The notes: a model not told the origin generated them from the sequence alone. Positions 1 through 7,019 are shown, counted from the stretch's first letter. The stretch is 10,882 bases of DNA from Treponema sp. (GCA_012513125.1 JAAZCS010000397.1:1-10882), one strand, 5' to 3'. Numbers and translations: made by a program.

Positions 1-262
1 GCATTAATCCTGCAGCTCCTGCAATTCCATTTACAATTATATCAGGTTTTGATTTATCAATTAATCTTTGAAAGTCATCATAAGTAGCGTTGCATGATAA
101 AAGGGAAGGGCAAGAAAATTCTTCTGCTATTTGGTTTAATTTTATTTCATTAGTATGAGCTTGAACTCCGCATACACAAAATTGATCCTTCATATTTCTA
201 ATAATATCAATAGTGTTACTACCAATAGAGCCAGAACAACCTAGAACAAGAACTTTTTTCAT
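1..262 (-). CDS. dxr: 1-deoxy-D-xylulose 5-phosphate reductoisomerase, N-terminal part
   Basis: The first 87 codons are visible; the rest lies beyond the left edge. The protein converts DXP to 2-C-methyl-D-erythritol 4-phosphate with NADPH in the cytoplasm, the first committed step of the MEP isoprenoid pathway. The sequence starts MKKVLVLGCSGSIGSNTIDI, a Rossmann NADPH-binding loop (family form GSTGSIG, here GCSGSIG), and near residues 78-86 has VNGIAGAAGL, which matches the conserved Dxr segment VNGIVGAAGL. The start is three bases after the cdsA stop codon. I see no Shine-Dalgarno close to it, so translation is probably coupled to cdsA. It is the last gene visible of the cluster that also holds uppS, which uses the isoprenoids made by this pathway. 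Confidence 0.93.
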   Translation of the reverse strand, partial: MKKVLVLGCSGSIGSNTIDIIRNMKDQFCVCGVQAHTNEIKLNQIAEEFSCPSLLSCNATYDDFQRLIDKSKPDIIVNGIAGAAGLM

Positions 263-265
263 AAA

Positions 266-1105
266 TTATAAGTTATACAAAAAATGTACTCCAATATAAA
301 AAATTGGAGCCGCAATTAGAAGCGAATCAATTGAATCCAATACTCCGCCTCTTCCAGGAATAATATTCCCGCTATCTTTAACATCACTGAATCGTTTAAA
401 AACTGATTCAATTAAATCTCCTGTTATTGCACCAAATGCTGTGATTACACTAACAATGAAAATCTTCCAATAATTTCCTTCTAAAATTTGAGGAAAAAAG
501 TATTTGAATAAGATACCTGATGCTATTGCTGCTACAATACCACCTAAAAAACCAATAATGCTTTTATTAGGGCTTGCTGCTATAAAACCTCTATTATTTT
601 TACCAAAAAGAATTCCAAAAAACCAAGCCGCAGAATCACAGAGAAAAACAAGAAGAAAATATAATGCCACAAAATATACAGCATTATCTAAAACTGTTAA
701 TCTTGTAATAAATGTAATCATAAAACCACAATAAAAAATAATTAACTATGACATTGCTATTTTAGTAATAGAGTTTTTAAAATCTTTTGCAAAAAAGCAT
801 TCTATTGCCATCAGAATGATTACTTCAAATGTAAATACCCATGAAGTAACATTTTGCGAAATTCTTAGAACAATAAACAAGTAAGAAAGAATCGGTAAAC
901 TGACAGTTTCGATTAAAATAAGTACTTTTGGATAAAGTTCACTTTTTGTTGATAACATATTGTAGAATTCGTTTGCTGCTAATAATGAAAAGATTGAGAT
1001 TATAATATTTAGAAACAAATGATTTCCAAAATTAAAGAAAACAAGTAATAAAACCAATGGAATACCGATAAAAAATGTTAACAGTCTTTTAAAAACCTTA
1101 TTCAT
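266..1105 (-). pseudogene. cdsA: phosphatidate cytidylyltransferase interrupted by one in-frame TAG
   Basis: CdsA makes CDP-diacylglycerol from phosphatidate and CTP in the inner membrane and feeds all phospholipid synthesis. The gene reads 119 codons from ATG at 1105, meets TAG at 748-746, and continues in the same frame to TAA at 268-266. The next ATG is at 721. Read through, it would be 279 residues, about the family's normal length. The first half (746-1105) is hydrophobic membrane segments. The second half (266-721) carries CDSAAWFFG, SPNKS..GFLGG and the CdsA signature SVFKR-x4-KD...PGRGG..DSID, where the usual H and R of GHGG/DR are R and S, perhaps a clade trait. It starts two bases after uppS and ends three before dxr. 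No frameshift is needed, only one base change. It may be a true nonsense mutation, a sequencing error or a readthrough codon. The second half alone has no good ribosome binding site. Confidence 0.85.
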
Positions 1106-1107
1106 TG

Positions 1108-1839
1108 TTATGCTCCGTTATGAATTCCTGAACTAGCTTTTTCTGAACCAAACCTTCGATTTCTATGTTGAAAGATTTCTATATCATTGAGAAATTCTTC
1201 ATTCGAATAATCGGGCCAAAGCGTATCTGTATATATTTGTTCAGCGTAAGGAATGTGCCATAGTAAATAATTACTTAATCTAAACTCTCCACCTGTTCTA
1301 ATTAATAAATCAACATCAGGACTGTCAGGCATATCTAAATTATCACTAACTATTTCATCTGTAATTTCTTCAGCTGAAAGATTTTTAGAAATAATTTTCT
1401 TTATACCTCGAACAATTTCATCTCTTCCACCATAATTAATTGCTAAATTTAATGTCATTCCTGAAAAATCCTTTGTTTCTTCAATAGAATCTAAAATATC
1501 TTTCTGAATTAATGGTGGTAGTTTTTGAATATTACCTATGTGATGCAATTTGATTCCATTGTCTTTATAAAATTTCAGTTCTGATTTTAAATGTATATGA
1601 ATTAAATTCATTAAAAACCCAACTTCAGTTTCCGTTCTTTTCCAATTTTCAGTAGAAAAAATATATAACGTTAGATATTTAATTCCAATTATAGAAGCTT
1701 CTTTCACGATTCTCTTAACTGTATGTAAACCTTCATCATGTCCATTTGTACGAGGTAAATTTCTATTTGATGCCCATCTACCATTTCCGTCCATCGTTAT
1801 TGCAACATGTGAAGGCAACTGATTTAAATCAAGATTCAT
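1108..1839 (-). CDS. uppS: isoprenyl transferase (undecaprenyl diphosphate synthase)
   Basis: 243 residues, the usual length. It is a cytoplasmic cis-prenyltransferase that extends farnesyl diphosphate with isopentenyl diphosphate to make the lipid carrier for peptidoglycan. Visible motifs: HVAITMDGNGRWA (residues 11-23), whose Asp17 is the catalytic Mg-binding residue and Arg21 a diphosphate contact; GH at 33-34; FSTENWKR (61-68); NYGGRDEI (135-142); and DLLIRTGGEFRLSNYLLW (177-194), followed by YAE with Glu200, the second metal ligand. Family members mostly have RTSGE; here it is RTGGE. The ATG overlaps the frr stop by one base (TAATG), so the two are translationally coupled; an AAGGAA about 13 bases upstream is a distant ribosome site. 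Dxr, made from the same cluster, belongs to the pathway that supplies its substrates. Confidence 0.96.
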   Translation of the reverse strand: MNLDLNQLPSHVAITMDGNGRWASNRNLPRTNGHDEGLHTVKRIVKEASIIGIKYLTLYIFSTENWKRTETEVGFLMNLIHIHLKSELKFYKDNGIKLHHIGNIQKLPPLIQKDILDSIEETKDFSGMTLNLAINYGGRDEIVRGIKKIISKNLSAEEITDEIVSDNLDMPDSPDVDLLIRTGGEFRLSNYLLWHIPYAEQIYTDTLWPDYSNEEFLNDIEIFQHRNRRFGSEKASSGIHNGA

Positions 1840-2384
1840 TAGTTTTGAAGAATTTCCTTTTCTTTAGATTCGTATACTTTATCAATTTCTGCACAGAATT
1901 TATCAGTAAGTTTTTGCAATTTATCGCTTTCTAATTTTAAATCATCTTCTGTGAGTTCAGCTTTTTTTTGTAATTTTTTGAACTCATCGTTGCCATCTCG
2001 GCGTATATTTCTAATTGCAGTTCTTGAATTTTCTGCAATTGCTTTTGACTGTTTTACTAATTCCTTTCTTCTATCTGCTGTTAGGGGAGGAATTGAAATT
2101 CTAATTACTTTTCCATCATTTGATGGATTTAATCCTAAATCAGAAGTTTGGATTGCTTTTTCTATTTCACCAATGAGTGATTTATCAAAAGGCTGAATTA
2201 TAACTGAACGTGCTTCTGGAATAGAAATGGTGGCAACCTGATTAAGAGGAGTTTTTGAACCATAATAATCTACACGAACCTTATCGAAGATTGATGCATT
2301 TGCACGTCCTGTTCTTATTGTATTTAATGAATCTTTTAAGGAATTAATTGTTTTTTCCATTCTTGTTTCGTTTGATTCTGCCAT
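1839..2384 (-). CDS. frr: ribosome recycling factor
   Basis: 181 residues, close to the typical 185. RRF, with EF-G, splits the post-termination ribosome in the cytoplasm. Diagnostic segments are RTGRANASIFDKVRVDYYGS (residues about 23-42), the beta-domain stretch with TPLNQVATISIPEARS and IIQPFDKS, then NPSNDGKVIRISIPPLTADRR, the hinge into the C-terminal helix of the three-helix bundle, followed by a charged helical end. GGAG at 2391-2394 lies 6 bases before the ATG. A strong intrinsic terminator (2411-2443) separates it from tsf, so it is expressed by readthrough or from a promoter I cannot identify with confidence. A TATAAT on the minus strand at 2396-2401 is too close to the GGAG to be a convincing promoter. 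It overlaps uppS by one base. Confidence 0.97.
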   Translation of the reverse strand: MAESNETRMEKTINSLKDSLNTIRTGRANASIFDKVRVDYYGSKTPLNQVATISIPEARSVIIQPFDKSLIGEIEKAIQTSDLGLNPSNDGKVIRISIPPLTADRRKELVKQSKAIAENSRTAIRNIRRDGNDEFKKLQKKAELTEDDLKLESDKLQKLTDKFCAEIDKVYESKEKEILQN

Positions 2385-2410
2385 TATTTACTCCAATTAT
2401 ATTAAAATAT

Positions 2411-2443
2411 AAAAAAAACAATGCAGTATTTAAACTGCATTGT
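2411..2443 (-). terminator. intrinsic terminator after tsf
   Basis: A perfect 10-bp stem (ACAATGCAGT at 2418-2427 with ACTGCATTGT at 2434-2443) closes a six-base loop. On the minus strand it is followed by a run of U (2418 down to 2411). It begins 10 bases after the tsf stop codon. It should end most rpsB-tsf transcripts and leave a fraction to reach frr-uppS-cdsA-dxr. Confidence 0.88.
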
Positions 2444-2453
2444 CATAATAAAA

Positions 2454-3287
2454 TTATTTACCAAGTACAAAAAGTTTTGATGTTACAAATTCCAATTTTG
2501 CATTATTTTCTTTTGCAACTTCAGCTAATTTAGCTGATACTGTTTTTTTATCATCTTTTACAAACATCTGGTTTTCAAAACAAATTTCTGCTAAATGTTT
2601 ACTAACTTTTCCCTGAAGAATACCTTCTTTTACATTTTCAGGTTTTCCTTTCATTTTATCATCTTGATCCATTTGAGCTGCAAAGATTTCTTTTTGTTCA
2701 TCTATATAGCTTTGAGGAACATCATTTTTTGATGTGTATGAAGGTGTAAACGCTGCAATGTGCAAACAGCAATCATAAGCAAATGTCTTAACTGCTTCAG
2801 ATGCAGAACCTTTAATAACAACAACAGAACCTGTTTTTTTGTCACTATGGATATAAAATGCACCTACTGAATTTTCAGGAATTTCAAATACTTGTAATGT
2901 TGGAACTGACATATTCTCACGGATTTTTACAGCAAGTTCTTTTAATAAAGCATCATGTTCTGGCTCAACTTTTGAAAAACCTTTAGAGATTGTTAAATCC
3001 AACATTTTTTCACCAAGAGCAATAAAATATGCATTGTTTGCAACGAAATCAGTTTCGCAAGTTATTTCTATAACATAAATTTTATTACCATCTTGACGGA
3101 TAAAAAGCCTACCTTCTGTAGTAGCTCTTTCTGAGCGTTTTGCTATAGCTGCAAGACCTTTTTCTTTAAGCAATTTTTCAGCTTCAGCTATATTTCCATT
3201 ACATTCTGTAAGGGCTTTTTTACATTCCATCATTCCTGCACCCGTTTTTTCGCGAAGTGCTTTTACATCAGCTGCTGTAATTGCCAT
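2454..3287 (-). CDS. tsf: translation elongation factor Ts
   Basis: 277 residues, a normal EF-Ts length. It is the cytoplasmic nucleotide exchange factor that releases GDP from EF-Tu. The N-terminal UBA-like domain (about residues 1-54) carries the standard ALREKTGAGMMECKKAL motif. The core begins after RSERATTEGR, and CETDFVANN (77-85) holds the TDFV residues that in E. coli EF-Ts contact the EF-Tu nucleotide-binding domain. The C-terminal part reads normally to FVLGK. The start is two bases after the rpsB stop. AAGGA, six bases before the ATG, lies inside the end of rpsB, so the pair is tightly coupled as in most bacteria. A strong terminator follows. Confidence 0.97.
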   Translation of the reverse strand: MAITAADVKALREKTGAGMMECKKALTECNGNIAEAEKLLKEKGLAAIAKRSERATTEGRLFIRQDGNKIYVIEITCETDFVANNAYFIALGEKMLDLTISKGFSKVEPEHDALLKELAVKIRENMSVPTLQVFEIPENSVGAFYIHSDKKTGSVVVIKGSASEAVKTFAYDCCLHIAAFTPSYTSKNDVPQSYIDEQKEIFAAQMDQDDKMKGKPENVKEGILQGKVSKHLAEICFENQMFVKDDKKTVSAKLAEVAKENNAKLEFVTSKLFVLGK

Positions 3288-3289
3288 AA

Positions 3290-4159
3290 TTAGTCCTTAT
3301 AAATTTTATCTTCATCAACAAGAATATCTTTTTCATCAGCTACAACATCTTCTTCTTTTGCTTCTGTAGGTTGATAATTTGAATAATCTACGATTTCTTC
3401 ATCTTCATTCTTAATAACAGCATCTGTTTGAACACCGTCTTCATCTTCATTTAGATTTTCAAGAATCTTTAAGCCAGCTTCATTATCTGATTCGATAACA
3501 GCATTTGCAATAATAGAAGTGAATAAAGAAATTGCACGAATAGCATCATCATTACCTGGAATAGGGAAATCAATGCCTTCTGGATTACTATTTGTATCTA
3601 CAACTGCAATGATAGGAATACCCATTCTGTTAGCTTCTGCAACTGCAATTTGTTCTTTATGTGTATCAATGATGAAAATAACACCTGGAAGATCTTTCAT
3701 TTCTTTAATTCCACCAAGGTTTTTCTCTAATTTAGCTTTTTCTTTCTGGTGTGCAGAAATTTCTTTTTTAGTTAAATTTTCGAAAGTTCCATCGATTTCC
3801 ATTTTTTCAATTTTCTTGAGTCTCTGTAGAGATTTTTTAATTGTAGAAAAGTTTGTTAGCATACCACCAAGCCAGCGGTTGTTAATGTAGAACATACCAC
3901 AACGTTCAGCTTCTTTCTGAACAGCTTGTTGTGCTTGTTTTTTAGTTCCAACAAATAGAACTGATTTTCCGGCTGCAGTTACTTTTCTAACTTCATCGTA
4001 GCCGTCTTTAATTGCAGCGATTGTTTTCTGCAAATCAATAATGTGGATTCCATTACGTTCAGCGAAGATATATTTCTTCATACGTGGATCCCATCTTTTT
4101 ACCTGATGTCCAAAATGAACTCCAGATTCCAATAAATTTTTCATGGTTACTACTGCCAT
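3290..4159 (-). CDS. rpsB: 30S ribosomal protein S2
   Basis: S2 binds the 30S subunit near the head-body junction together with S1. I chose ATG at 4159 (289 residues) over the in-frame ATG 15 bases upstream at 4174. AAGGAG at 4166-4171 lies at a good distance before the inner ATG and overlaps the outer start, and the N-terminus [19 protein letters not shown] aligns residue for residue with other S2 proteins (for example MSVISMKQLLEAGVHFGHQ). Other family hallmarks are [67 protein letters not shown]. Roughly the last 55 residues are a strongly acidic extension ([22 protein letters not shown]) beyond the conserved fold, which I remember as common in treponemes. A small hairpin lies in the leader. 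Confidence 0.96.
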   Translation of the reverse strand: MAVVTMKNLLESGVHFGHQVKRWDPRMKKYIFAERNGIHIIDLQKTIAAIKDGYDEVRKVTAAGKSVLFVGTKKQAQQAVQKEAERCGMFYINNRWLGGMLTNFSTIKKSLQRLKKIEKMEIDGTFENLTKKEISAHQKEKAKLEKNLGGIKEMKDLPGVIFIIDTHKEQIAVAEANRMGIPIIAVVDTNSNPEGIDFPIPGNDDAIRAISLFTSIIANAVIESDNEAGLKILENLNEDEDGVQTDAVIKNEDEEIVDYSNYQPTEAKEEDVVADEKDILVDEDKIYKD

Positions 4160-4175
4160 AACCAACTCCTTCATC

Positions 4176-4192
4176 GATAGATTAAATCTATC
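4176..4192 (-). promoter_or_regulatory. small hairpin in the rpsB leader
   Basis: GATAGATT at 4176-4183 and AATCTATC at 4185-4192 form an inverted repeat, realistically a six-pair stem with a five-base loop. In the rpsB mRNA it ends four bases before the AAGGAG site. It may influence ribosome access or be chance in AT-rich DNA. There is no U-run after it, so it is not a terminator. The rest of the 4193-4237 gap shows no convincing promoter; the best -35 (TTGAAA at 4230-4235, minus) lacks a good -10. Confidence 0.35.
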
Positions 4193-4237
4193 CCTTACTC
4201 TTTTTCTCGTAACGTATACACGCCCGGAATTTCAAGA

Positions 4238-4828
4238 TTAGTCTAAAATAGAATAACCTTGTTCTTTTAAAATATCATAAAGTTCAAAGATAGGCAACCC
4301 TATAACACCACTATAAGAGCCTGATATTTTTTCAATAAAACATGAGGCAAGACTTTGTATTCTATATCCACCAGCAGCTCCGTGCCATTCCCCTGAATCT
4401 ACATACCACTGAATTTCTTCGTCTGTCATTGGTGCAAATGTTACTTCAGTGATGTTTGTTTTTGAACTAGTTTGATGTTTTCTTCCATTATAAAGTACTA
4501 TTGATGTGATAACAGAATGAGTTGTTCCTTGAAATTTCTTTATGAAATCAAATGCTTGTTCTTGACTTTCAGGTTTCCCATATATTTCATTGTTAAAAAG
4601 GATGATAGTGTCAGCACCTAAAATCCAAGGAATTTCTTGTTCACTAGGAAGAGAATGTATAACAGCAAGAACTTTTTCTCTTGCTAGTAATTCTGGAATC
4701 TCTTTTTTATCAACAATAGGAGAAAATGATTCGTCAATGTTTGGCATTATTACTCTAAATGGAATTTTTAACATTTTTAAAATTTCCTGTCTTCTTGGTG
4801 AAGAAGATGCTAAAATAATTGGTTCCAT
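4238..4828 (-). CDS. maf: Maf family nucleoside triphosphate pyrophosphatase
   Basis: 196 residues, the family's usual size. Maf proteins hydrolyse non-canonical or modified NTPs (dTTP/UTP or m7GTP types) to monophosphate and pyrophosphate in the cytoplasm; the subtype cannot be set here. Visible: IILASSSPRRQEIL (4-17) with the S-x-SPRR substrate loop; ILGADTIILFNNEIYGKP (69-86) with the catalytic Asp73; and a C-terminal GYRIQ...FIEKISGSYSGVIGLPI, the standard Maf end, although the usual IQG reads IQS. AAGGA lies six bases before the ATG. It is divergent from the tRNA-Arg gene and ends 63 bases before the upper candidate rpsB start, so it may be in the same transcript as rpsB or separate. Confidence 0.93.
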   Translation of the reverse strand: MEPIILASSSPRRQEILKMLKIPFRVIMPNIDESFSPIVDKKEIPELLAREKVLAVIHSLPSEQEIPWILGADTIILFNNEIYGKPESQEQAFDFIKKFQGTTHSVITSIVLYNGRKHQTSSKTNITEVTFAPMTDEEIQWYVDSGEWHGAAGGYRIQSLASCFIEKISGSYSGVIGLPIFELYDILKEQGYSILD

Positions 4829-4854
4829 ATAATATCCTTATTTGATTTTTTTAC

Positions 4855-4883
4855 TTGACAAGTTAAATATTTAACTTTAATGT
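4855..4883 (+). promoter_or_regulatory. promoter of the tRNA-Arg gene
   Basis: A perfect TTGACA (4855-4860), a 17-base spacer and TAATGT (4878-4883) lie 25 bases before the tRNA 5' end. The spacer is an 18-bp palindrome together with the last base of the -35. A TATGAT at 4896-4901 is an alternative -10 but lacks a matching -35. Confidence 0.6.
4860..4877. repeat. 18-bp perfect palindrome, operator-like
   Basis: AAGTTAAATATTTAACTT is its own reverse complement over 18 bases. It exactly fills the space between the -35 and -10 of the tRNA promoter and lies 32 bases upstream of maf on the other strand. A second, shorter inverted repeat (ACTTG-A-CAAGT, 4853-4863) overlaps its left end. The position would suit a dimeric repressor, but AT-rich DNA makes such palindromes more likely by chance and no regulator is known. 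Confidence 0.5.
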
Positions 4884-4907
4884 GATTTATTATTTTATGA
4901 TAATTAC

Positions 4908-4980
<73 letters not shown>

Positions 4981-4981
<1 letters not shown>

Positions 4982-5019
4982 AAAAAAAGCACCTCAACTT
5001 GTATTGGGTGCTTTTTTTT
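4981..5019. terminator. bidirectional intrinsic terminator shared by tRNA-Arg and the HEAT-like gene
   Basis: AAAAAAAAGCACCT (4981-4994) and GGGTGCTTTTTTTT (5006-5019) pair with an 11-base loop, with one T-G pair at the loop. The T-run on plus ends the tRNA transcript; the A-run reads as U on minus and ends the gene whose stop codon is at 5029. It starts at the tRNA discriminator base, so the tRNA has no trailer beyond the hairpin. Confidence 0.9.
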
Positions 5020-5028
5020 GTTTAAATT

Positions 5029-5802
5029 CTAATCTCCATTAACTTCGTTTGAAGATGAAGACTTTTTATTTGAATCTTTAGAAGATGATGAACTTGATGA
5101 CAATTCTTTTAATAATTTATATGCTTTTGTTCTTACTGGAGTTACATAATGGTAATCAGTTGAAATTCTTGCAATTGTATCAATCATTGTCTTTTTGTTC
5201 TCAGTATTACTAGCAAGTGTTTCCATGGCATTTAGAACTTCTAGAGCCAAGCTACTTGTTGGATTTAGAACTTGATTTCGTCTGTTTGCGAATGCAATTG
5301 CGTCTACAACTTCGTCGTTCTCATTTATTCCAATTTCACCTAGTGATTTTACAGCTGCAGCAATTACCATTGGTTCATTATCTGCAACGGCAATAGATAC
5401 TAATGTGTTTTTAGAATGTTCTGTTGGTACTTTTGCTAACAAGAAACAAGCTTGTCTTCTTATTTCTGGAAAGTTATTTACTAAACGACCATTTGTTCTT
5501 GATTGATTTGTTAATCCTTCACCAGCAAGATTGTCCAAAGCCTGTACAATTTCAGTTGAAGTGTTTCCATCGGAAATAGCACTTTGAATATACTGTAAAG
5601 CTACTAATTTGTTGTCATAATCTTCTGAATTTGCCAAAGTGGAAATAATGTCTGAATCAACATCATTTAAATATTCACTTTCAACAGAAACCTCAGATTC
5701 TTTAGTAGAAGTTTTTTTCTGAACATTTTGGGTTTGTGCAAATACTGCATTGCCAATATATATCAATAGAGAAGCTAAAATTACTTTTTTTAATAATTTC
5801 AT
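5029..5802 (-). CDS. exported HEAT-repeat-like protein with Ser-rich C-terminus
   Basis: 257 residues from ATG at 5802. An ATG 16 codons upstream (5850) is rejected because it precedes the likely transcription start and because GGAGGA (5811-5816) stands before 5802. The N-terminus MKLLKKVILASLLIYIGNAV-FAQ is a typical cleavable signal peptide with an Ala-x-Gln-type site, so the protein is predicted to be periplasmic. Residues about 45-235 are helical repeats resembling HEAT/armadillo units (segments such as NKLVALQYIQSAI, EIRRQACFLLAKVP, EPMVIAAAVKSLGEIG, TSSLALEVLNAMETLA), which usually act as protein-binding scaffolds. The tail after about residue 235 is Ser/Lys-rich and low in complexity, with runs of seven and four Ser. 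No function can be assigned. It ends in TAG just before a shared terminator. Confidence 0.85.
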   Translation of the reverse strand: MKLLKKVILASLLIYIGNAVFAQTQNVQKKTSTKESEVSVESEYLNDVDSDIISTLANSEDYDNKLVALQYIQSAISDGNTSTEIVQALDNLAGEGLTNQSRTNGRLVNNFPEIRRQACFLLAKVPTEHSKNTLVSIAVADNEPMVIAAAVKSLGEIGINENDEVVDAIAFANRRNQVLNPTSSLALEVLNAMETLASNTENKKTMIDTIARISTDYHYVTPVRTKAYKLLKELSSSSSSSKDSNKKSSSSNEVNGD

Positions 5803-5838
5803 AAACAAATTCCTCCAAAAGGGTAAAAATATTTCATT

Positions 5839-5867
5839 ATTATAATTCATATTAAGTAAAAAATCAA
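5839..5867 (-). promoter_or_regulatory. promoter of the HEAT-like gene
   Basis: On the minus strand TTGATT (5862-5867), 17 bases, then a perfect TATAAT (5839-5844). Transcription would start near 5832, giving a 30-base leader with GGAGGA and supporting the start at 5802. Confidence 0.75.
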
Positions 5868-5888
5868 CTTTATTTGAATTAGCTTTTA

Positions 5889-6452
5889 TTATACAGTTGG
5901 AAGATTAATTAGCCATTTTCCATTCTGTTTTGTAAACGAGTAGTAAACTATAGCAGTTTTGTCGCTTTTAACTTCAACAGCTTTTACTTCAGTTTTTGAG
6001 ATATATCTGATTTCCTCAACTTTGCTTCTTTTCCTTGATGGAATGAATACATATTTAAAATAATCATCTATTCTGTAAAGAACTATTGTTTTATCTGGAA
6101 GTTTTTGTTGTGCTCTTTTTATATTTGCTGGATTTGAATAATATTTTAATGATTCTGGTGTTATATATTTTGTCCAAGATTCGAAATCCTGTTCTTCCAT
6201 AATTTTAGATAGGTTATTAATAATTTCTAGAATAGCAGCTTTATCATCTGTAAACTCTGACATACTGATAGATTCTTTATCAGATAAATTATTAATTGAT
6301 CTTAAATATTCATCATTGTCTGCATCTACAACGTCATCTTCGTTTACTTCGTTTATAGGTGCTTCTTTTTCTACAATTTGATTTGTGGAATTACAAGAAA
6401 TAAACAAACAAAATAAAATAGTCACTATAAAAAATAAATAATTTCTTTTCAT
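5889..6452 (-). CDS. predicted lipoprotein of unknown function
   Basis: 187 residues. Residues 1-20 are Lys/Arg then a hydrophobic stretch ending FISC, a relaxed spirochaetal lipobox with Cys20 as the lipidated residue, so the protein is predicted to be membrane-anchored outside the cytoplasm. Residues about 21-65 are an acidic, low-complexity linker. From about residue 68 (DKAAILEIINNLSKIMEEQD) a compact alpha/beta domain follows, with a helix, SWTKYITPESLKYY, and later strands including TAIVYYSF..NGKWLINLP. This layout resembles NTF2-like lipoproteins; that is a guess from pattern only. No Shine-Dalgarno precedes the ATG; the -10 box ends six bases before it, so the mRNA may be leaderless. 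It is divergent from coaD and upstream of the HEAT-like gene, which has its own promoter. Confidence 0.85.
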   Translation of the reverse strand: MKRNYLFFIVTILFCLFISCNSTNQIVEKEAPINEVNEDDVVDADNDEYLRSINNLSDKESISMSEFTDDKAAILEIINNLSKIMEEQDFESWTKYITPESLKYYSNPANIKRAQQKLPDKTIVLYRIDDYFKYVFIPSRKRSKVEEIRYISKTEVKAVEVKSDKTAIVYYSFTKQNGKWLINLPTV

Positions 6453-6458
6453 ATGGTG

Positions 6459-6487
6459 ATTTTACATCTATTGCTCGTTTTCGTCAA
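6459..6487 (-). promoter_or_regulatory. promoter of the lipoprotein gene, leaderless type
   Basis: Minus strand TTGACG (6482-6487), 17 bases, TAAAAT (6459-6464): five of six matches in each box. The -10 ends six bases before the ATG, so transcription should begin at or next to the start codon. It overlaps the coaD promoter. Confidence 0.7.
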
Positions 6488-6499
6488 ATAATGTAGATT
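6471..6499 (+). promoter_or_regulatory. candidate coaD promoter
   Basis: TTGCTC (6471-6476), 17 bases, TAGATT (6494-6499). The match is weak, but the spacing is right and the 57-base divergent gap leaves little choice. The leader would be only about 3-4 bases, and no Shine-Dalgarno is present. Confidence 0.35.
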
Positions 6500-6509
6500 T
6501 TATTCTATT

Positions 6510-6998
6510 ATGGTAAAAGCGATTTTTGCGGGTTCTTTTGATCCTCCAACTAATGGGCATTTGGATATTATTCAAAGGGCATGTAAATTATTTGATATTG
6601 TCGATGTAGTTATCGCAGTTAATCCTCAAAAAAAATATTTATTTTCTAAAGAAGAAAGATTAGCTTTTTTAAAAGATTTGCTTAAAAATATTAAGAATGT
6701 TGAAGTACATACTTGTAGTGGACTAATTGTAAAATACGCAGAAAAAGTAGGGGCGAAAACTCTTATTAGAGGAATTCGTTCAACAAATGATTTCGGCTAT
6801 GAATTTGAAATTGCAATGATGAATCAATCTATAAATAAAGATATTGAAACGATTTTTATTCCAACAAAAGAGGAATATGCAATTATAAAATCAAGTTCAA
6901 TAAAAGAATTGGCACAGTTTGGTGGTAATATAGAGAAAATGGTTCCTAAAATTGTGGAAAATGCGGTATATAAAAAATATAACAATGTGGAAAAATGA
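6510..6998 (+). CDS. coaD: phosphopantetheine adenylyltransferase
   Basis: 162 residues, the usual size. CoaD joins ATP and 4'-phosphopantetheine to dephospho-CoA, the penultimate step of CoA synthesis, as a cytoplasmic hexamer. The sequence has the nucleotidyltransferase motif GSFDPPTNGH (residues 8-17, T/HxGH at 14-17), VNPQKKYLFSKEER (37-50), RGIRSTNDFGYE (87-98), and the ATP-binding SSSIKELA (128-135). The start is fixed by the conserved AIFAGSFDPPT directly after MVK. No ribosome binding site precedes the ATG and only 57 bases separate it from the divergent lipoprotein gene. A weak AT-rich hairpin plus T-run at 7020-7045 could end the transcript. The product lies on the route to CoA, which donates the arm of AcpP encoded nearby. 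Confidence 0.96.
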   Translation: MVKAIFAGSFDPPTNGHLDIIQRACKLFDIVDVVIAVNPQKKYLFSKEERLAFLKDLLKNIKNVEVHTCSGLIVKYAEKVGAKTLIRGIRSTNDFGYEFEIAMMNQSINKDIETIFIPTKEEYAIIKSSSIKELAQFGGNIEKMVPKIVENAVYKKYNNVEK

Positions 6999-7019
6999 TT
7001 TTAAATGACATAATTTTGA

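Noticed and set aside
719..1105. Stop-codon reassignment (TAG as sense) to explain the cdsA break
   Set aside because: The HEAT-like gene ends with TAG at 5029-5031 right before a terminator, and the other complete genes end in TAA or TGA with no internal TAG, so the standard code fits.
266..1105. Two separate genes in place of one broken cdsA
   Set aside because: Both halves share a frame, the 24 bases between them read through as plausible membrane sequence, and the second half lacks a ribosome site of its own.
2396..2401. TATAAT on minus before frr as its promoter
   Set aside because: It overlaps the region next to the GGAG site, so a transcript starting there would lose or barely keep the ribosome site; no good -35, and the adjacent terminator stem is in the way.
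3519..3890. 123-codon plus-strand frame opposite rpsB
   Set aside because: It is fully antisense to conserved S2 sequence and has no ribosome site or recognisable domain.
5029..5850. Longer start of the HEAT-like gene at 5850
   Set aside because: It would lie upstream of the predicted transcription start and bury the signal peptide 16 residues in; the GGAGGA site serves 5802.
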